Shown here piece after piece: positions 53,241-62,615 of a DNA stretch of 64,000 bases. The DNA is from Vreelandella venusta. GTDB lineage: Bacteria > Pseudomonadota > Gammaproteobacteria > Pseudomonadales > Halomonadaceae. A program made the position numbers and the translations under genes. The notes under the pieces are model-generated. The model ran no database searches. It was not told the DNA's origin and saw only the letters and a program-made list of their open reading frames with translations. The stretch covers positions 248,001 to 312,000 of the forward strand of contig NZ_BJUL01000001.1 of NCBI RefSeq assembly GCF_007989605.1. Direction: 5' to 3'. The stretch's first letter is position 1. Every line of letters begins with the position of its first letter.

Positions 53241-54305
53241 GTGGAGGAGAGCGTGAAGGAGAGCGTGAAGGGCATCCGTGTCAGCGCAGAAAGTGCAAAG
53301 GGACTTGTAACATCGCTTACCGTAGGCGCCGTGGGCGGCATCGTTTTTCATCTCTCCGGTTTACCGCTAGCCTGGATGCTAGGCCCGCTGATTGCCAACC
53401 TGCTGGTATCGGCAAAAGGAATTAGCGTTGGCGTACCGGAGCCGCTGCGCAACGTATTTTTAGCGGTCATGGGGTTGGTGCTGGGCAGTCAAGTAACGCC
53501 GCAGCTTGCCCATCGTGTGCTGGACTGGCCAATCTCGGCAGCACTCTTGCTGGCCGGTGTTGCGGCATCCACCGCGGTTGCCGCGGCGTGGTATCGTCGC
53601 TGTGGCTTCGACCCGGTCAGTGCTTGGTTTGGTGCATCGCCAGGAGCCATGACAGCAATGATTATGCTTGGCGATCAATGTGGCGGCGACCCGCAACGCA
53701 TCGCCATTGCCCAGTCACTACGTATTATTCTCGTTATCCTGTTTCTGCCTCCCCTGTTTTGGGCATTTGAAGGCGGTGCAGGTGACATTGGGCCAGCCCA
53801 GGCTACCCTTGAGCACGGCTGGATGCTGCTCACTATTCCTTTCTTATTACCGGTGGGCCGGTGGCTGCGCATTCCAAGTTCGGCGTTACTTGCGCCGCTT
53901 ATTATGGCGGCCTTGCTCTCTGGGTTTGGGCTGGCCAGCCTTACCTTGCCTAGTTGGGGAATGAACCTCATGTTATGGGTGTTGGGTAGCGCGATTGGCT
54001 CGCGTTTTCAAGGCATGACACGGCGCCTGCTCGGGCGTTATTTATGGCAGTCGGGGGTGGCGACGCTGCTGGCACTGGTGGTGTTAGCACTGTTTGCTGA
54101 ACTGATCCATCAGCTGTTGGGCGTGCGCCGTGACGTAGCCCTATTAGCGCTGGCTCCCGGTGGCATCGGTGAAATGGCTATTCTTGCTGTTGCGCTGAAT
54201 ATCGACCCTGTGTTTGTAGCATTTCACCACTTACTGCGTATGGTCACACTGATGATCGTGGCTCCTTTTTGGGCTCGTTGGCTATTGCGTCGCCACTCTT
54301 CTTAA
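53241..54305 (+). CDS. AbrB-family membrane protein (PF05145)
   Basis: 354 residues, about ten helices in two related halves: SLTVGAVGGIVFHLSGLPLA and LPLAWMLGPLIANLL in the first, IPSSALLAPLIMAALLSGFG in the second; GASPGAMTAMIMLGDQCGGD and LAPGGIGEMAILAVALNI are equivalent loops. Despite the name it is a putative transporter, not a DNA-binding protein. A 12-bp direct duplication, GAGAGCGTGAAG (53247-53270), gives three in-frame GTG codons (53241, 53253, 53265), two of them preceded by a purine-rich ribosome-site-like stretch. The true start is therefore uncertain. Confidence 0.85.
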   Translation: MEESVKESVKGIRVSAESAKGLVTSLTVGAVGGIVFHLSGLPLAWMLGPLIANLLVSAKGISVGVPEPLRNVFLAVMGLVLGSQVTPQLAHRVLDWPISAALLLAGVAASTAVAAAWYRRCGFDPVSAWFGASPGAMTAMIMLGDQCGGDPQRIAIAQSLRIILVILFLPPLFWAFEGGAGDIGPAQATLEHGWMLLTIPFLLPVGRWLRIPSSALLAPLIMAALLSGFGLASLTLPSWGMNLMLWVLGSAIGSRFQGMTRRLLGRYLWQSGVATLLALVVLALFAELIHQLLGVRRDVALLALAPGGIGEMAILAVALNIDPVFVAFHHLLRMVTLMIVAPFWARWLLRRHSS

Positions 54306-54341
54306 CTACGTCTGTCTACCAAGGTAACGAAAGGACTTTCC

Positions 54342-56252
54342 ATGTTGTCACGTACGCTAGCACCGCTGTTCCGTTACTTTGAAACGCGGGTGAACCCCTA
54401 TCCTGAAGGTGAGGTTGCCACGCCACCGAAAGGTCTGCTGCCGTTTATTTGGCATTTTTCGCGCCCTGTATGGCCGTGGCTATTGCTGATGTCGGTCGCG
54501 ACTGCCTTGGTTTCTGCGGCGGAGGTGGTGTTTTTTAGTTATATGGGCGACTTGGTCGATTGGTTGGGTAGCGTAGATCGAACGAATTTCTGGTCTGATC
54601 ACGGACTTTGGCTGGCAGGCGTGGGCGTGTTAGTGATTATCGGCCTGCCACTACTGGTACTGGCGCAGTCTCTGGTGACCCACCAAAGCATCTTCGGTAA
54701 CTACCCGATGATCGGTCGCTGGCTTTCTCACCGCCATATGCTTAGCCAAAGCTTGGCCTTTTATCAGGATGAGTTTGCAGGGCGGGTGTCGCAAAAAGTC
54801 ATGCAAACAGCGTTAGCCATTCGTGAGACGGTCACCAAAGTGATGGATCTACTGGTTTACGCCATTGTGTACTTCACCGGGGCAGCAATTTTATTAGGCC
54901 GTGCAGACCCATGGTTACTATTGCCGTTAGCAGTTTGGTTGGTTGGCTATTTAGGCATTATGCGCTTTTTCGTCCCGCGCTTGCGCGACGTTTCGATGGC
55001 TCAGGCCGATGCCCGTGCCCAGATGACAGGGCGCGTGGTTGATAGTTACAGCAATATCCAAACGATTAAGCTGTTCGCTGATACCGAACGTGAACAGGGC
55101 TACGCCAAGGATGCGATGCAAGGTTTTATGGACACGGTGCATCGTCAAATGCGACTGGTCACCATCATGAGTGTCTGCCTGACGCTGCTAAATACGCTGC
55201 TACTGGTAGGAACGGCGGGTATGGCGATTAGCGCTTGGTATTTTGACGCTATTTCTCTGGGCGTTTTAGCGATTGCTATCGCGCTGGTAATGCGCATCCG
55301 CTTTATGTCGGATTGGATCTTATGGGAAGTGGCTGGCCTGTTTGAAAATATTGGTACGGTGCAGGATGGTATGAATACCATCGCCCAAGAGCCCACGATC
55401 AAAGATAAGCCCGCTGCCAAAGCGCTTGTGGTGCCCAATGGCGAAATTGTGTTTGATGCGCTGCGCTTTCAGTACGCCCAGGCGAAGGGGGAAAGTAAAA
55501 ACGTCTTTGACGGGTTGAGCCTGACGATTAAACCTGGCGAGAAAATTGGCCTGATTGGCCGATCCGGAGCGGGTAAATCCACCCTGGCCAATCTGTTGCT
55601 GCGCTTTTATGACTTACAGGGCGGGCGTATCCTGATTGATGGACAGAATATTGCTGACGTTACCCAGACCTCATTACGTCATCAGATTGGCATGGTGACT
55701 CAGGATACCTCGCTGCTGCATCGTTCGCTGAGAGATAATATTCGCTACGGTAGCCCTCATGCTAGCGATGATGATGTGTGGCAAGCAGTGTGCCGCGCCC
55801 ACGCAGATACGTTTATCAACGAGTTGGTCGATCCCAAAGGGCGACGCGGGCTGGATGCCCATGTCGGCGAGCGCGGTGTGAAACTATCCGGCGGTCAGCG
55901 CCAGCGTATTGCTATTGCTCGCGTGCTGCTTAAAAACGCCCCGATTCTGGTGTTGGACGAGGCTACCTCAGCGTTGGATTCCGAAGTGGAAGCCGCGATT
56001 CAAGAGCAGCTCGATGCGCTGATGGAGGGCAAAACGGTGATTGCCATTGCGCACCGACTTTCGACTATTGCGATGCTTGACCGATTAATTGTGGTCGATG
56101 AAGGTCGTATGGTGGAGAGTGGTACTCACCAAGAATTGCTGGCACAGAACGGTATTTACGCCAGCTTGTGGCAGCGCCAGTCCGGGGGCTTTTTGGGGCA
56201 CGATCTTGATCTTGGCCTTGATACTGACTCCAGTGCCCTCATTTCATATTAG
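54342..56252 (+). CDS. ABC exporter, fused membrane and ATPase domains
   Basis: 636 residues. The N-terminal six-helix ABC exporter domain (PWLLLMSVATALVSAAEVVF) covers about 40-340. ATPase domain: Walker A GLIGRSGAGKSTLANLLLRF, Q-loop HQIGMVTQDTSLLHRS, signature VKLSGGQRQRIAIARVL and Walker B PILVLDEATSALDS. It forms a homodimer; substrate unknown. Thirty-six bases after the AbrB-like gene. It resembles multidrug/lipid exporters of the MsbA-like group. Confidence 0.93.
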   Translation: MLSRTLAPLFRYFETRVNPYPEGEVATPPKGLLPFIWHFSRPVWPWLLLMSVATALVSAAEVVFFSYMGDLVDWLGSVDRTNFWSDHGLWLAGVGVLVIIGLPLLVLAQSLVTHQSIFGNYPMIGRWLSHRHMLSQSLAFYQDEFAGRVSQKVMQTALAIRETVTKVMDLLVYAIVYFTGAAILLGRADPWLLLPLAVWLVGYLGIMRFFVPRLRDVSMAQADARAQMTGRVVDSYSNIQTIKLFADTEREQGYAKDAMQGFMDTVHRQMRLVTIMSVCLTLLNTLLLVGTAGMAISAWYFDAISLGVLAIAIALVMRIRFMSDWILWEVAGLFENIGTVQDGMNTIAQEPTIKDKPAAKALVVPNGEIVFDALRFQYAQAKGESKNVFDGLSLTIKPGEKIGLIGRSGAGKSTLANLLLRFYDLQGGRILIDGQNIADVTQTSLRHQIGMVTQDTSLLHRSLRDNIRYGSPHASDDDVWQAVCRAHADTFINELVDPKGRRGLDAHVGERGVKLSGGQRQRIAIARVLLKNAPILVLDEATSALDSEVEAAIQEQLDALMEGKTVIAIAHRLSTIAMLDRLIVVDEGRMVESGTHQELLAQNGIYASLWQRQSGGFLGHDLDLGLDTDSSALISY

Positions 56253-56319
56253 ACCAGTCGTTTACTAGGCTTTTTAATACTAGTCACTGTGGACGACATG
56301 TGTTCAATAGGAGGTAGTG

Positions 56320-57327
56320 ATGCAAGCCATTCAGCTTCGAGAGCCCGGCGGTTTAGCTAAACTGGACGTGGTTGAACTAACGACGCCAGGTGAGCCTGGT
56401 CCCGGTGAAATTAAAGTACGTCTGCACGCCAGTTCACTTAACTTTCATGACTATGCCGTGGTAGCAGGGATGATTCCCACCGCAGATGGCCGTATTCCCA
56501 TGTCGGATGGTGCCGGTGTGGTCGAAGCGGTTGGGGAAGGCGTTAGCGAGTTCGCAGTTGGTGATGCCGTTGTGTCGACCTTTTTCCCTGATTGGCTGGA
56601 AGGGCCTGCGCGAGTAGGCGACTTTGTCACCACGCCAGGGGATGGCATTGATGGCTATGCTCGCGAGCAAGTTGTGGCTGCCGCTACCTCGTTCACCCAT
56701 CAGCCGCAAGGTTATAGTCATGCGGAGTCTGCGACGCTGACGACCGCAGGCTTGACCGCTTGGCGAGCACTAGTCGTTGATGGTGGATTAAAAGCAGGAG
56801 ACACCGTGCTGGTGTTGGGCACCGGGGGCGTTTCCATTTTTGCGCTACAGTTTGCCAAGATGATGGGCGCGCGGGTAATTGCCACATCGTCTTCTAATGA
56901 AAAACTGACCCGCCTGCGCGAGCTGGGCGCTGAACACACCATTAACTATAAAGAAACGCCTGACTGGGGCAAGGCCGTTAAGGCGTTAACGAATGGTGAA
57001 GGTGTCGACCATGTTGTTGAAGTAGGCGGCCCTGGTACGCTGCCGCAATCGATTGAGGCGGTGAAAATTGGCGGCCATATCGCGCTGATTGGTGTGCTAA
57101 CCGGTCGGGAAGGCGAAATACCAACAGCCAAGTTGATGGCTAAGCAAGCTAAGCTGCAAGGTCTTATTGTGGGAAGTCGTCGTCATCAAATTGAGATGGT
57201 TCGTGCTATCGAAGCGGCTAATTTGAAGCCGATTATTGACCGTGAGTTTGCACTGAGTGACATTGCCGACGCCTTCCGCCATCAGGAGTCCGGTGAACAC
57301 TTCGGTAAGATTTGTCTGACTTTCTAG
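56320..57327 (+). CDS. NAD(P)-dependent MDR-family alcohol dehydrogenase/quinone reductase-like
   Basis: 335 residues, medium-chain dehydrogenase/reductase family. N-terminal GroES-like half (GEIKVRLHASSLNFHDYAVV) and Rossmann half (DTVLVLGTGGVSIFALQFAK). Structural and catalytic zinc ligands typical of classical ADHs are missing, as in quinone-reductase-like members. ATG 56320 has AGGAGG upstream; the GTG just before it is less likely. Stand-alone gene. Confidence 0.88.
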   Translation: MQAIQLREPGGLAKLDVVELTTPGEPGPGEIKVRLHASSLNFHDYAVVAGMIPTADGRIPMSDGAGVVEAVGEGVSEFAVGDAVVSTFFPDWLEGPARVGDFVTTPGDGIDGYAREQVVAAATSFTHQPQGYSHAESATLTTAGLTAWRALVVDGGLKAGDTVLVLGTGGVSIFALQFAKMMGARVIATSSSNEKLTRLRELGAEHTINYKETPDWGKAVKALTNGEGVDHVVEVGGPGTLPQSIEAVKIGGHIALIGVLTGREGEIPTAKLMAKQAKLQGLIVGSRRHQIEMVRAIEAANLKPIIDREFALSDIADAFRHQESGEHFGKICLTF

Positions 57328-57383
57328 CTAGGCAGTGCTTATTACTAGGTTGAGTTAACTTTTTTGGTTTTGGAATGTTGCCA

Positions 57384-57413
57384 TTGCACGCCCACTGAGG
57401 AGTGGGTGTGCAA
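57384..57413. other. Inverted repeat between convergent genes
   Basis: TTGCACgCCCACT and AGTGGGtGTGCAA, 13-base arms with one mismatch around a 4-base loop. Its run of A sits on the far side for the plus strand (AAAAAAA after the stem), so neither strand has a proper T-tail. It could be a transcript 3'-end stabiliser. Confidence 0.5.
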
Positions 57414-57420
57414 AAAAAGA

Positions 57421-57687
57421 TCACGTTTCCAAGCGGCTGTACACGACCCCTTTGACTTCAAGTTCCCAAATATCATCATAAGGAACGGTGACTCCTTCGA
57501 TATCACCCGGGTCCCCTGTGCTGTTTTTGATCTGCGTTTCAGGAATGACCTTTAACCCCGTAAAGCCAACATGTTGAATACGTGCGCTAAATCGATTTCC
57601 TTCGTGGTCGATCAGCACCCGTTCGCCTGCAATGCACTTTGAAAGCTTTTCATGCAGTTCTGCCATAGTGACGTTAACTACGCTCAT
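57421..57687 (-). CDS. Small protein of unknown function
   Basis: 88 residues, acidic, soluble, with no signal peptide and no motif I know. Regions of note are LHEKLSKCIAGERVLIDHEG and VTVPYDDIWELEVKGVVYSR, which together suggest a small beta-barrel. AGGAGGCG lies 4 bases before the ATG, a perfect ribosome binding site, so I count it as a real gene. Confidence 0.7.
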   Translation of the reverse strand: MSVVNVTMAELHEKLSKCIAGERVLIDHEGNRFSARIQHVGFTGLKVIPETQIKNSTGDPGDIEGVTVPYDDIWELEVKGVVYSRLET

Positions 57688-57817
57688 TGTCGCCTCCTGC
57701 GCTTTGCTCTCATATAAGTTAGCTATTGTATAACGACTTTATTTTAGACGATAAGTTCGGCTAACCCCTCATGAGGCATGCTAACCTTAATCCACTTATC
57801 TATGTTCGAGGCGGCAT

Positions 57818-59047
57818 ATGACGCAGCGCTCAACGAAGTCTGCTTTTTCGCCATGGGAAGTGGTGGCGCTTGAGTCGTTTCAAACACCAGAACACACCCA
57901 AGCCAGCCAGTGGCGACGTAGTTGGCGAGCAGCAACTATGTGGATAGTGGGCAGAGAGGCCTCGGAACGCCAAGCAAAACAAGAGAGTGAGCTGCGTAAG
58001 TTGCCTGAAGTCGCGCTTTCGCACTGGGTGCCTGCTATTGACTGGACGCCCGCGGCTCGCGCGCTCAGCCAAGTAACGCAAGAGTATGTCGATGCGCCAG
58101 TCGTGTTGTTTATTTCACCACCTTATGGTGGCCATGGAGCTATCGTTAGCCATTGGGCGCAGCAGCAGGGCGTCAACTGCATATCTGCACCCACCCTCAA
58201 CGAACTCACAGAAGGATGCCTAGAGTGGGTCGATCGCTGTGGCCACCAGCATCAGTGGGTAATCCCTGCCTTGGAGCGGCATTTTTTACGCCATACCCAA
58301 GGGCTACAAGGCGTTCGTGAATTATTAGAGCGGGCGTTAAGTGGTCGTTTGGGGCAGGGTGTGATTGGTTGTGATAGCTGGACGTATGCTTATTTGCAGC
58401 ATGCAGTTGGCTTGGAAGGCGTCCCTGTGGTTACCCTGCAGGCGTTAGAGGGTGAGCAGCTAGCGCACTACTTTGCCCAGTTGGCGGACAATGGTGGCAT
58501 CCGCCCGACGGTGTATAGCTCCCGTACTGGGCAACCAGTTCTTGCTGACGTGAGTGAAGATAGCGCTGATGGCGAGCGTTCCTGTAACGAGCGTTCCTAT
58601 AAAGAGTTGCAACGCCTTGCCGCCCACTGTCGAGGGCATTTAGGTATTGCTTGGCACTACTGGCGAGAGCGACTGCGCGAACCGGCGGAAAATGGAGAGA
58701 GTGGTCGTTCACAAGAGCAGTCTCAAGGGCCGTCAAAAGAGTCTTCAAAAGAGCCTTCAAAAGAGCTATGGCTATTGGATGCATTGGCGGAAGCGGAGCT
58801 AGCGTCAGATATGAGGGATGTGGCAACGCTGTTGCTACATACACTGCTCATTCATGGGGGGCTAGAGGATCAAGCGTTAGGGTATGTGCTGCCCTTCTCG
58901 AGTCATGAAGCGCTAAACGCACGGTTAGCACTTGCTCGCCAGGGAATTCTCCGTTGCCATCAAGGGCGCTGGCAAGTCGACCCATTAAGCTACGCAAGCG
59001 TGCGACAACTGCTGGAATCGCGGAACTATCTAGTTGACCCGCTTTAG
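57818..59047 (+). CDS. Unknown protein paired with a mechanosensitive channel
   Basis: 409 residues, soluble, no signal peptide. The middle contains VVLFISPPYGGHGAIVSHWA (about 93-112), a strand-loop-helix that looks like a nucleotide-binding core whose P-loop has lost its Lys, followed by a second beta-alpha element with HQHQWVIPALERHFLRH. Residues 303-316 are a 12-bp repeat product (PSKESSKEPSKE). The C-terminal part (ALNARLALARQGILRCHQGR) resembles a winged helix. It is 8 bases from the MscS gene, so the two are co-expressed; a cytosolic sensor or regulator of the channel is inferred. Confidence 0.7.
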   Translation: MTQRSTKSAFSPWEVVALESFQTPEHTQASQWRRSWRAATMWIVGREASERQAKQESELRKLPEVALSHWVPAIDWTPAARALSQVTQEYVDAPVVLFISPPYGGHGAIVSHWAQQQGVNCISAPTLNELTEGCLEWVDRCGHQHQWVIPALERHFLRHTQGLQGVRELLERALSGRLGQGVIGCDSWTYAYLQHAVGLEGVPVVTLQALEGEQLAHYFAQLADNGGIRPTVYSSRTGQPVLADVSEDSADGERSCNERSYKELQRLAAHCRGHLGIAWHYWRERLREPAENGESGRSQEQSQGPSKESSKEPSKELWLLDALAEAELASDMRDVATLLLHTLLIHGGLEDQALGYVLPFSSHEALNARLALARQGILRCHQGRWQVDPLSYASVRQLLESRNYLVDPL

Positions 59048-59055
59048 GAGCTGAT

Positions 59056-59883
59056 ATGGACGGTCAAGAGCAGTACGCCAAGCTGTTTAATGATATTGAT
59101 AGTCAAGCGCTGATTACCTTAGGAGTCATTCTAGCGAGCACGGTGCTATTGATTATTGTCAGCCAGCGAGGGTTGAACTGGTTAGCCAATCGCTTGCATG
59201 GCCAAGTACGGTTTAGAGTATTTGCGCTGGTGCCACTCACCCGGTTATTGATTTTAATTACCGCACTGGCTGTGGCTGTACCTATCGTTATTGAGCCTTC
59301 ATTGCGCAATATGGTAACGCTACTGGGGGCCATTGGCCTAGCGATAGGCTTTGCCCTAAAAGATTACGTAAGTAGCTTGATTGCCGGAGTTGTATCTGCC
59401 GTTGAATTGCCCTATCGGCCAGGGGATTGGGTCAACATTGAAGGGACTTACGGCGAAGTAAAGCACGTTGGCATGCGCACAGTAGAAATAGTAACGCCCG
59501 ACGATGATTTGGTGGCGGTGCCTCATCTTAAACTTTGGGATTCCGCTATTTATAACGCTAACAATGGCGACGTTAGTCTTCAGTGCGTGGCAAGTTTTTA
59601 TCTTCACCCGGAGCACGAAGCAGGCTGGGTGCGTAAAGCGTTACGAGACGTTGCGTTAACCAGTGCTTACCTTAAGTTTGATAAGCCGATTATTGTCGTC
59701 GCTGAGGAGAAACCCTGGGGCACGCATTACCGTATTCGCGCTTATCCGGTGGATCCTCGGCAGCAATTTTTGTTTATCACCGATTTGACCGTACGCGGTA
59801 AACAAGTGCTAAGTGCAGCGGGCGTTACGCCGGCATTGTTACCGCCTGATGCAGCCATGGACTCACAGGGTGCCACTAGTTAA
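59056..59883 (+). CDS. MscS-family mechanosensitive channel
   Basis: 275 residues. Three transmembrane helices in the first ~125 residues; the pore helix region is LLGAIGLAIGFALKDYVSSL, rich in Gly/Ala, and the beta domain shows YRPGDWVNIEGTYGEVKHVG and MRTVEIVTPDDDLVAVPHLK. Short, MscS-sized. It releases ions and solutes when turgor is too high, which matters for a salt-tolerant cell. AGGAG lies 6 bases ahead of the ATG. Confidence 0.93.
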   Translation: MDGQEQYAKLFNDIDSQALITLGVILASTVLLIIVSQRGLNWLANRLHGQVRFRVFALVPLTRLLILITALAVAVPIVIEPSLRNMVTLLGAIGLAIGFALKDYVSSLIAGVVSAVELPYRPGDWVNIEGTYGEVKHVGMRTVEIVTPDDDLVAVPHLKLWDSAIYNANNGDVSLQCVASFYLHPEHEAGWVRKALRDVALTSAYLKFDKPIIVVAEEKPWGTHYRIRAYPVDPRQQFLFITDLTVRGKQVLSAAGVTPALLPPDAAMDSQGATS

Positions 59884-59956
59884 TGGCGGCGACCTGCGGC
59901 CGCCAGCGACATAAGTGCTGACGACCACAAGAGGGATGTATCAACCGAGTGACGGT

Positions 59957-60688
59957 TTAAGCCGTTGCTTCCGGTAGTTCGGCACTGTGGAAGACATTCT
60001 GAACATCGTCCAGCTCTTCGAGCATGCCCAGCAGTTTCTCGAACATCGCCACGTCATCGCCTTCGATGGGCGTGGTGGTTTGTGGTAAGAATTGGATTTC
60101 GTCTACTTCGAAATCAATCTCACCGAAAGCATCTAACAGCGCTTGTTTGGCTTTGGCGTAATCGGTATGCGGCGCAAACACCGTGATACGCTCCTCTTCC
60201 TGTTCAATGTCGGTAACGTCGACATCGGCTTCCATGAGGGCTTCAAGCACGGCTTCTTCATCACTGCCCGCAAACGAAAAAATCGCGCAGTGATCAAACA
60301 TGTGACTAACGCTGCCAGGAGTGCCAATTTTGCTTTTCGTTTTGGTAAAGCAGCCGCGCACATCACCAAAGGTGCGATTGGGGTTGTCGGTCAAACAGTC
60401 GACGATCACCATCACGTTACCGGGACCAAAGCCTTCATAGCGCGCTGGTGAAAAGTCTTCGCCGCCTGCGCCGCTCGCTTTATCCAAGGCTTTATCGATA
60501 ACGTGAGACGGTACCTGATCTTTCTTAGCACGCTCCATTAAACCGCGTAGCGCAAGGTTACCGTTTGGATCTGTGCCGCCTGCTTTAGCGCAGACGTAAA
60601 TTTCACGCCCATACTTGCTGTAAACCTTGGTTTTCGCAGCGGCCGTTTTGGCCATGGATTCCTTACGGTTTTGAAACGCCCTACCCAT
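59957..60688 (-). CDS. YebC/PmpR-family protein, YeeN type
   Basis: 243 residues. The N-terminus [20 protein letters not shown] and then [20 protein letters not shown] are the YeeN sub-type rather than standard YebC. The middle domain has [20 protein letters not shown] and the third is acidic. YebC-family members were named transcription regulators and recently linked to easing ribosome stalls at proline runs. Cytoplasmic. Stand-alone gene. Confidence 0.94.
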   Translation of the reverse strand: MGRAFQNRKESMAKTAAAKTKVYSKYGREIYVCAKAGGTDPNGNLALRGLMERAKKDQVPSHVIDKALDKASGAGGEDFSPARYEGFGPGNVMVIVDCLTDNPNRTFGDVRGCFTKTKSKIGTPGSVSHMFDHCAIFSFAGSDEEAVLEALMEADVDVTDIEQEEERITVFAPHTDYAKAKQALLDAFGEIDFEVDEIQFLPQTTTPIEGDDVAMFEKLLGMLEELDDVQNVFHSAELPEATA

Positions 60689-60876
60689 ATTGAAGTCCTT
60701 TATTAGCCATGAACCGCCTGCATAGCAGGCGTCATCGTTTTCAAAAAGGGGAAAATTTTACCCAACAGCGTACCATGCTAACAGCGTTATTTAAGGGGAT
60801 AGATTTATTCGCTAAACGCTTGTGCGACTGTCGTATACTCAGCCAACCTACATTGTTGTCTTTCAAGGAGAGAAAA

Positions 60877-61494
60877 ATGCCGTTGTCACTCTGGCTATCG
60901 CTGGCCGCTATCTGCGCCATGGGGGCGATGTCACCAGGACCTAGCTTGGCACTGGTACTGCGCCATACGCTAGGAGGTGGTCGCTTACCCGGCATGACGG
61001 CGGCGATTTTTCATGCGCTGGGCGTCGGGTTTTATGCGTTGCTTACCGTGTGGGGCTTAGGTGCGCTTATTGTGCGCCATCCAGATTTATTTCAACTAGT
61101 GACATGGTGTGGGGCGGCCTATTTAGCTTGGCTTGGGATAAAAGCACTACGGGCGGGCAGAGGTGGAGCGCTATCCCCGGATGCCGCAGTGACAACGCCA
61201 CGCCAAGCTGCCAAGGAAGGGGTGCTGGTGGCGTTGGGTAATCCCAAGTTGATCATTTTCTTTGTGGCGCTATTAAGTCAGTTCGTGACGCCTGAAATGA
61301 GTGTGCTTGCCAAGGCAATTATCGTCGCAACTGCGATTATTATTGATGGGGGATGGTATGTGTTAGTAGCAGTGGGGCTTTCACACTCTCGCGTATTACC
61401 TTGGCTCCAGCGCCATGCCCACTGGATTAATCGAATCACCGGGGTGCTACTGATTGCACTGGCGCTGCGCGTTGTCGCAGGGCCGATTAGTTGA
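60877..61494 (+). CDS. LysE-family translocator
   Basis: 205 residues, five to six helices, LysE/RhtB superfamily: MGAMSPGPSLALVLRHTLGG (the GPxxALVLRxxL N-terminal signature), then WCGAAYLAWLGIKALRAG and LVALGNPKLIIFFVALLSQF. Exports an amino acid or analogue. ATG 60877 has AAGGAGAG upstream; longer frames to 60709 lack protein-like features. Confidence 0.92.
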   Translation: MPLSLWLSLAAICAMGAMSPGPSLALVLRHTLGGGRLPGMTAAIFHALGVGFYALLTVWGLGALIVRHPDLFQLVTWCGAAYLAWLGIKALRAGRGGALSPDAAVTTPRQAAKEGVLVALGNPKLIIFFVALLSQFVTPEMSVLAKAIIVATAIIIDGGWYVLVAVGLSHSRVLPWLQRHAHWINRITGVLLIALALRVVAGPIS

Positions 61495-61571
61495 TAAGCC
61501 GCACTGGTGTAACTGCCAATGCCGTGGCATGGTAAAGCCTATGCTGGTGGAGTCATTTAGGGGGCCTTGCG

Positions 61572-62057
61572 ATGATGATTTATGAGCAGGATTGTTATAC
61601 CCATCAAGGCAAGCCATTTAACTTGCGGGCGCTGCGCGGGCAGGTGTTGTTGGTCGTTAATGTGGCCAGTAAGTGTGGCTTTACCCCGCAGTTAAGAGAA
61701 CTGGAAAGTTTGTACCAGCGCTACCGAGACCGTGGTTTTACGGTGCTTGGTTTCCCCTGTAACCAGTTTGGTAAGCAGTCGCCGGAGAGTGCAGAGGCTT
61801 TCTGTATCTTCGGCGAACAGCAGTTTGGCGTCAGCTTTCCACTCATGGAAAAAGTATCAGTGAATGGCCCGAACGCCCATCCGCTGTTTGTAGTGCTAAA
61901 ACAAGAAGCACCGGGCGTGTTAGGCACTAAAGTGATCAAGTGGAATTTTACCAAGTTCTTGGTGGGACGCGATGGCAAGGTGATCGCACGGTTTGCTCCC
62001 AACGATCATGGCCTGTCACTGCGACTTGCGCTGGAAGCCGCCCTTGATAAAGAGTAA
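61572..62057 (+). CDS. Glutathione peroxidase family protein
   Basis: 161 residues. The peroxidatic Cys is in NVASKCGFTPQL, the Gln in LGFPCNQFGKQ and the Trp in KWNFTKFLVGRDGK, so the catalytic tetrad is complete. As a Cys-type enzyme it may use thioredoxin. No signal peptide. Reduces hydroperoxides in the cytoplasm. Either ATG 61572 or 61575 is the start. Confidence 0.94.
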   Translation: MMIYEQDCYTHQGKPFNLRALRGQVLLVVNVASKCGFTPQLRELESLYQRYRDRGFTVLGFPCNQFGKQSPESAEAFCIFGEQQFGVSFPLMEKVSVNGPNAHPLFVVLKQEAPGVLGTKVIKWNFTKFLVGRDGKVIARFAPNDHGLSLRLALEAALDKE

Positions 62058-62073
62058 AGCGTAAGGTGAACGG

Positions 62074-62457
62074 TTAGAGCTCGCCGCGGGTAACCATTAG
62101 GCGCTGCATTAACTCTACCCAGCGATGACGAACCATCATCGTGGTTAAGCCAGAAAACAGCGCCCAACTTTTGCGCCGCCAGCCTTTCAGGCGCAGATTG
62201 TGGCTTACCAATTGCTTCATCAGCGTATAGTCATCGAATTTTCGCCATTCACTGGCAATAGACAGCTGGTGCCTCGCCATCACTGGGGCAAGCTCCAAGC
62301 GGAACATCCACTCTAGCTCTTTCAGCGACATATCATGCTGTTCGATCATCTCAATCATATGGGCGTAATCACGTTCGCTTGGCTCACGGTCCAGCCATAG
62401 CGGCGCAAGAGCAAGCCATAGGTCGCCGCGTTCATCGACTAGCTGCTGTGCGTTCAT
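62074..62457 (-). CDS. Small helical protein of unknown function
   Basis: 127 residues from ATG 62457 (MNAQQLVDERGDLWLALAPL). All-helical by appearance, with WLDREPSERDYAHMIEMIEQ in the middle and a basic C-terminal part (NLRLKGWRRKSWALFSG). Similar short proteins with a WxALxxLxLDxE start occur elsewhere without known function. The longer frame to 62562 adds residues that do not look protein-like. Confidence 0.65.
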   Translation of the reverse strand: MNAQQLVDERGDLWLALAPLWLDREPSERDYAHMIEMIEQHDMSLKELEWMFRLELAPVMARHQLSIASEWRKFDDYTLMKQLVSHNLRLKGWRRKSWALFSGLTTMMVRHRWVELMQRLMVTRGEL

Positions 62458-62615
62458 CAGGGTCTCGTCGGCAAGGAGTTGTCTGGTCGCTATCCTGCCG
62501 TGAATGGCGAAGAAGCTCAAGAGCGGACAGGGCGCGTCTAGACCGCTAGAATACCCCCACACGGTAATGGCACTGCCATGCTGATAGCGACATCAATCTG
62601 ATAAAGGGGTCCAAT

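Noticed and set aside
57384-57413. Rho-independent terminator
   Set aside because: The stem is good, but the A-run lies after it on the plus strand and a T-run lies before it on the minus strand, so neither strand has the needed T-tail.
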